Below are positions 62,371 to 64,000 of a stretch of DNA of 64,000 nucleotides, in pieces (the stretch's first letter is position 1; each line of letters starts with the position of its first letter). Position numbers and translations under genes: made by a program. This DNA is from AEGEAN-183 sp045563675 (GTDB lineage Bacteria; Pseudomonadota; Gammaproteobacteria; Magnimaribacterales; Magnimaribacteraceae), in NCBI GenBank assembly GCA_045563675.1, contig JBJLIX010000002.1:310001-374000 (forward strand), written 5' to 3'. The notes under the pieces are model-generated. The model had not been told where the DNA came from. It worked only from the letters and a program-made list of their open reading frames with translations, and searched no databases.

Positions 62371-63561
62371 ATGGATTTAGAATTTGGACCAGAATACGAT
62401 GATTTTAGAAAAGAGGTTAAAACTTTCATTAAAGAAAATGAGGCAGTAAACCTAGTTGGTAAATCCTTAAGAAGCAAAGAAAGAGTAGATTGGCAACAGA
62501 AGCTTATTGATCAAGGTTACTTCGCTAGGTCAATCCCAAAAGAATATGGCGGATTTGGCGGTGATACTGATATCCTAAAAACTAGAATAATTGCTGAAGA
62601 ATTTTCTAAATCTCCAATACCAAAACCTCTTGGAGGACAAGGCATTCAAATGCTTGTGCCCACCCTTTTGGAATTGGGCACTGAGGAACAAAAACAGAAC
62701 TATGTTAAATCTACTTTGAGAGGAGAGATTATTTGGTGCCAAGGTTATTCTGAACCAAATTCAGGCAGTGATCTAGCTAGTCTTCAAACCAAAGCAGTAC
62801 TTGATGGTGATGAGTGGGTCATCAATGGTCAAAAAATCTGGACAAGTACCGCTAAATTCGCTCAGATGTGTTTTTGTTTAGTGAGAACTGAACCAGATGC
62901 CCCAAAACACCAAGGAATAAGTTATCTGTTAATTCCTATGGATACTCCGGGAATTGAAATAAGACCCATTATGCAAATGACTGGTGATGCAGATTTTAAT
63001 GAAGTTTTTTTTACTGACGTTCGTATCCCAGCAACTAACATTGTTGGAAAACGCGGAGAAGGTTGGAAAGTAGCTAATGCAACACTGACGCATGAAAGAG
63101 GATCTTTAGCTGATCCAGATGTAATGATGAACAGACTTTATGCTCTTATAGATTTGATGAAATCTGAAACTATAGATGGACAAAGAGTAATAGATAAACC
63201 TGCTTTTAGAGATAGATTATTGAGAATACAAGGGAAAGTACTAGCTCAACAAGCCAATGCACTTAGATTACTATCTAGCTCTATTAATAAGGGACAAGAT
63301 ACTACTATGGCTAGATTTATAACTAAACTCATAGGTACAGAACTTAGACATGAATTAGAAGGGTTAGCAATTGATGCTATGGGAGAAATGGGAACTTTAT
63401 ATGAGGATAGTCCTCATTTAAGAGATAGCGGATCTTGGCAAATGTCTTATATGTACTTTTTAGGGTTAATTATTGGTGGAGGGACTAATCAGATCCAAAA
63501 AAATATTATTAGTGAGAGAGCCTTGGGTATGCCTAAAGAACCTAAAGTTCAAGGAGCGTAA
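62371..63561 (+). CDS. Acyl-CoA dehydrogenase
   Basis: The 396-residue protein has WCQGYSEPNSGSDLASL, the FAD-binding signature, then KIWTSTAKFAQMCFCLVRTEP and the C-terminal GGGTNQIQKNIISERALGMP. This is the long form seen in catabolic acyl-CoA dehydrogenases such as those of sterol side-chain breakdown. An AAGGAG ribosome site begins in its last codons for the next dehydrogenase gene, so the two form an operon and may be a heteromeric pair. Confidence 0.93.
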   Translation: MDLEFGPEYDDFRKEVKTFIKENEAVNLVGKSLRSKERVDWQQKLIDQGYFARSIPKEYGGFGGDTDILKTRIIAEEFSKSPIPKPLGGQGIQMLVPTLLELGTEEQKQNYVKSTLRGEIIWCQGYSEPNSGSDLASLQTKAVLDGDEWVINGQKIWTSTAKFAQMCFCLVRTEPDAPKHQGISYLLIPMDTPGIEIRPIMQMTGDADFNEVFFTDVRIPATNIVGKRGEGWKVANATLTHERGSLADPDVMMNRLYALIDLMKSETIDGQRVIDKPAFRDRLLRIQGKVLAQQANALRLLSSSINKGQDTTMARFITKLIGTELRHELEGLAIDAMGEMGTLYEDSPHLRDSGSWQMSYMYFLGLIIGGGTNQIQKNIISERALGMPKEPKVQGA

Positions 63562-63562
63562 T

Positions 63563-64000
63563 ATGTATTTTGGACTATCAGAAGAACAACAAAGCCTACA
63601 AGATAATATTAAAAAATACCTAGAGGATAATGCCTCTTTAGATACCATTAAAGAAGTAGCTAAGGGAGATTTAGATAAAGCTCAAAATATTCATAAAGGA
63701 CTCATTGAATTGGGTATTAGTGGACTCATGGTTCCTGAACAATATGGGGGCTTGGAATTGGATATGTTATTCGCCGTAGTTGTAGCAGGAGCACTAGGAT
63801 CAGGAACTGCACCAGTCCCCTACTCGGGAGCTTATGTCATGGCACCTATTGCTTTATCTTTAGGTGGGGATGATTCACAGAAAGAATATTGGTTACCTAA
63901 AATTGCTGGAGGTGAAGCAATAATAGGTGTTGGTATTTCAGAGTATATTGGGGCTAGAGAAGATGCAGATATTGCCTTTTCAGATGGCAAAATATCTGGG
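63563..64000 (+). CDS. Acyl-CoA dehydrogenase, C-terminus cut by window edge
   Basis: The first 146 residues are readable from the ATG at 63563, with AAGGAG at 63551-63556. The sequence begins MYFGLSEEQQSLQDNIKKYL and continues with LGISGLMVPEQYGGLELDM and YWLPKIAGGEAIIGVGISE, the N-terminal helical domain of acyl-CoA dehydrogenases. It starts one base after the stop of the first dehydrogenase. Pairs of this kind form alpha2beta2 enzymes in steroid-degrading actinobacteria; whether that applies here is unknown. Confidence 0.88.
   Translation, partial: MYFGLSEEQQSLQDNIKKYLEDNASLDTIKEVAKGDLDKAQNIHKGLIELGISGLMVPEQYGGLELDMLFAVVVAGALGSGTAPVPYSGAYVMAPIALSLGGDDSQKEYWLPKIAGGEAIIGVGISEYIGAREDADIAFSDGKISG

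Noticed and set aside
1..64000. CRISPR arrays, rRNA genes, insertion sequences, integrases
   Set aside because: No regularly spaced repeats, rRNA-like blocks, transposase or integrase motifs were seen on reading both strands.

Overview
The window looks like the chromosome of a streamlined, AT-rich marine gammaproteobacterium, most probably SAR86-like. The evidence is the low G+C, very short intergenic gaps (none above about 220 bases), convergent genes that overlap at their stop codons, many 1-8 base operon overlaps, TonB-dependent receptors, several DUF3604 proteins, CaiB/BaiF CoA-transferases, acyl-CoA dehydrogenases, and gammaproteobacterial-type CsrA, QueF and BolA. The taxonomic call is an inference. 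No rRNA, CRISPR array, insertion sequence or integrase is visible. Three tRNA genes (Gly-UCC, Arg-ACG, Ser-GGA) are present, all on the minus strand and all with an encoded CCA end.

Layout. 1-7.7 kb: a TauD-type dioxygenase cut by the window edge, a mini-Smr protein, a D-aminoacylase-type amidohydrolase, a large secreted zinc metalloprotease, an epoxide-hydrolase/deazaflavin-reductase/CDGSH operon, a MORN-repeat protein and a small secreted protein. 7.8-18.6 kb: the three tRNAs, phosphatidylcholine synthase, NTF2-like proteins, MAPEG, M20 amidohydrolase, csrA (57 residues), SRPBCC, DoxX, DUF169, a metallo-beta-lactamase-fold hydrolase, an alpha/beta hydrolase carrying a 20-base poly-G tract, and a TonB receptor. 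18.6-33.9 kb: queF with an ABC exporter, a MoxR/VWA pair, a thioesterase, a PQQ-type sugar dehydrogenase, two CoA-transferases, TatD, an RND/MMPL exporter, TrhO, BolA and Ogt. 33.8-45.3 kb: two GPH sugar-cation symporters, a membrane-anchored DUF3604 protein with a rhomboid protease, two SDR dehydrogenases, a GH3 beta-glucosidase and an HD-domain protein. 45.5-61.2 kb: a second TonB receptor, an apparent DUF3604-parvulin-HupE operon, a single-chain biotin-dependent acyl-CoA carboxylase, an acyl-CoA dehydrogenase and two tandem DUF3604 lipoproteins. 61.2-64 kb: a near-consensus LexA box in front of a small-protein operon that runs into a steroid 5-alpha-reductase-like gene, followed by two acyl-CoA dehydrogenases.

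How it fits together. Much of the content suits scavenging of lipids, sterols or glycosides: outer-membrane receptors import substrate, periplasmic lipoproteins and hydrolases process it, GPH symporters move sugars, and CoA-transferases, acyl-CoA dehydrogenases, SDR enzymes and the carboxylase carry out acyl-CoA metabolism. The least explained parts are the four DUF3604 paralogs, which carry all four motif positions of PHP-type metallohydrolases, the coupling of one of them to a parvulin and a HupE-type metal-transport protein, and the SOS-box-controlled small-protein operon at 61.2 kb.
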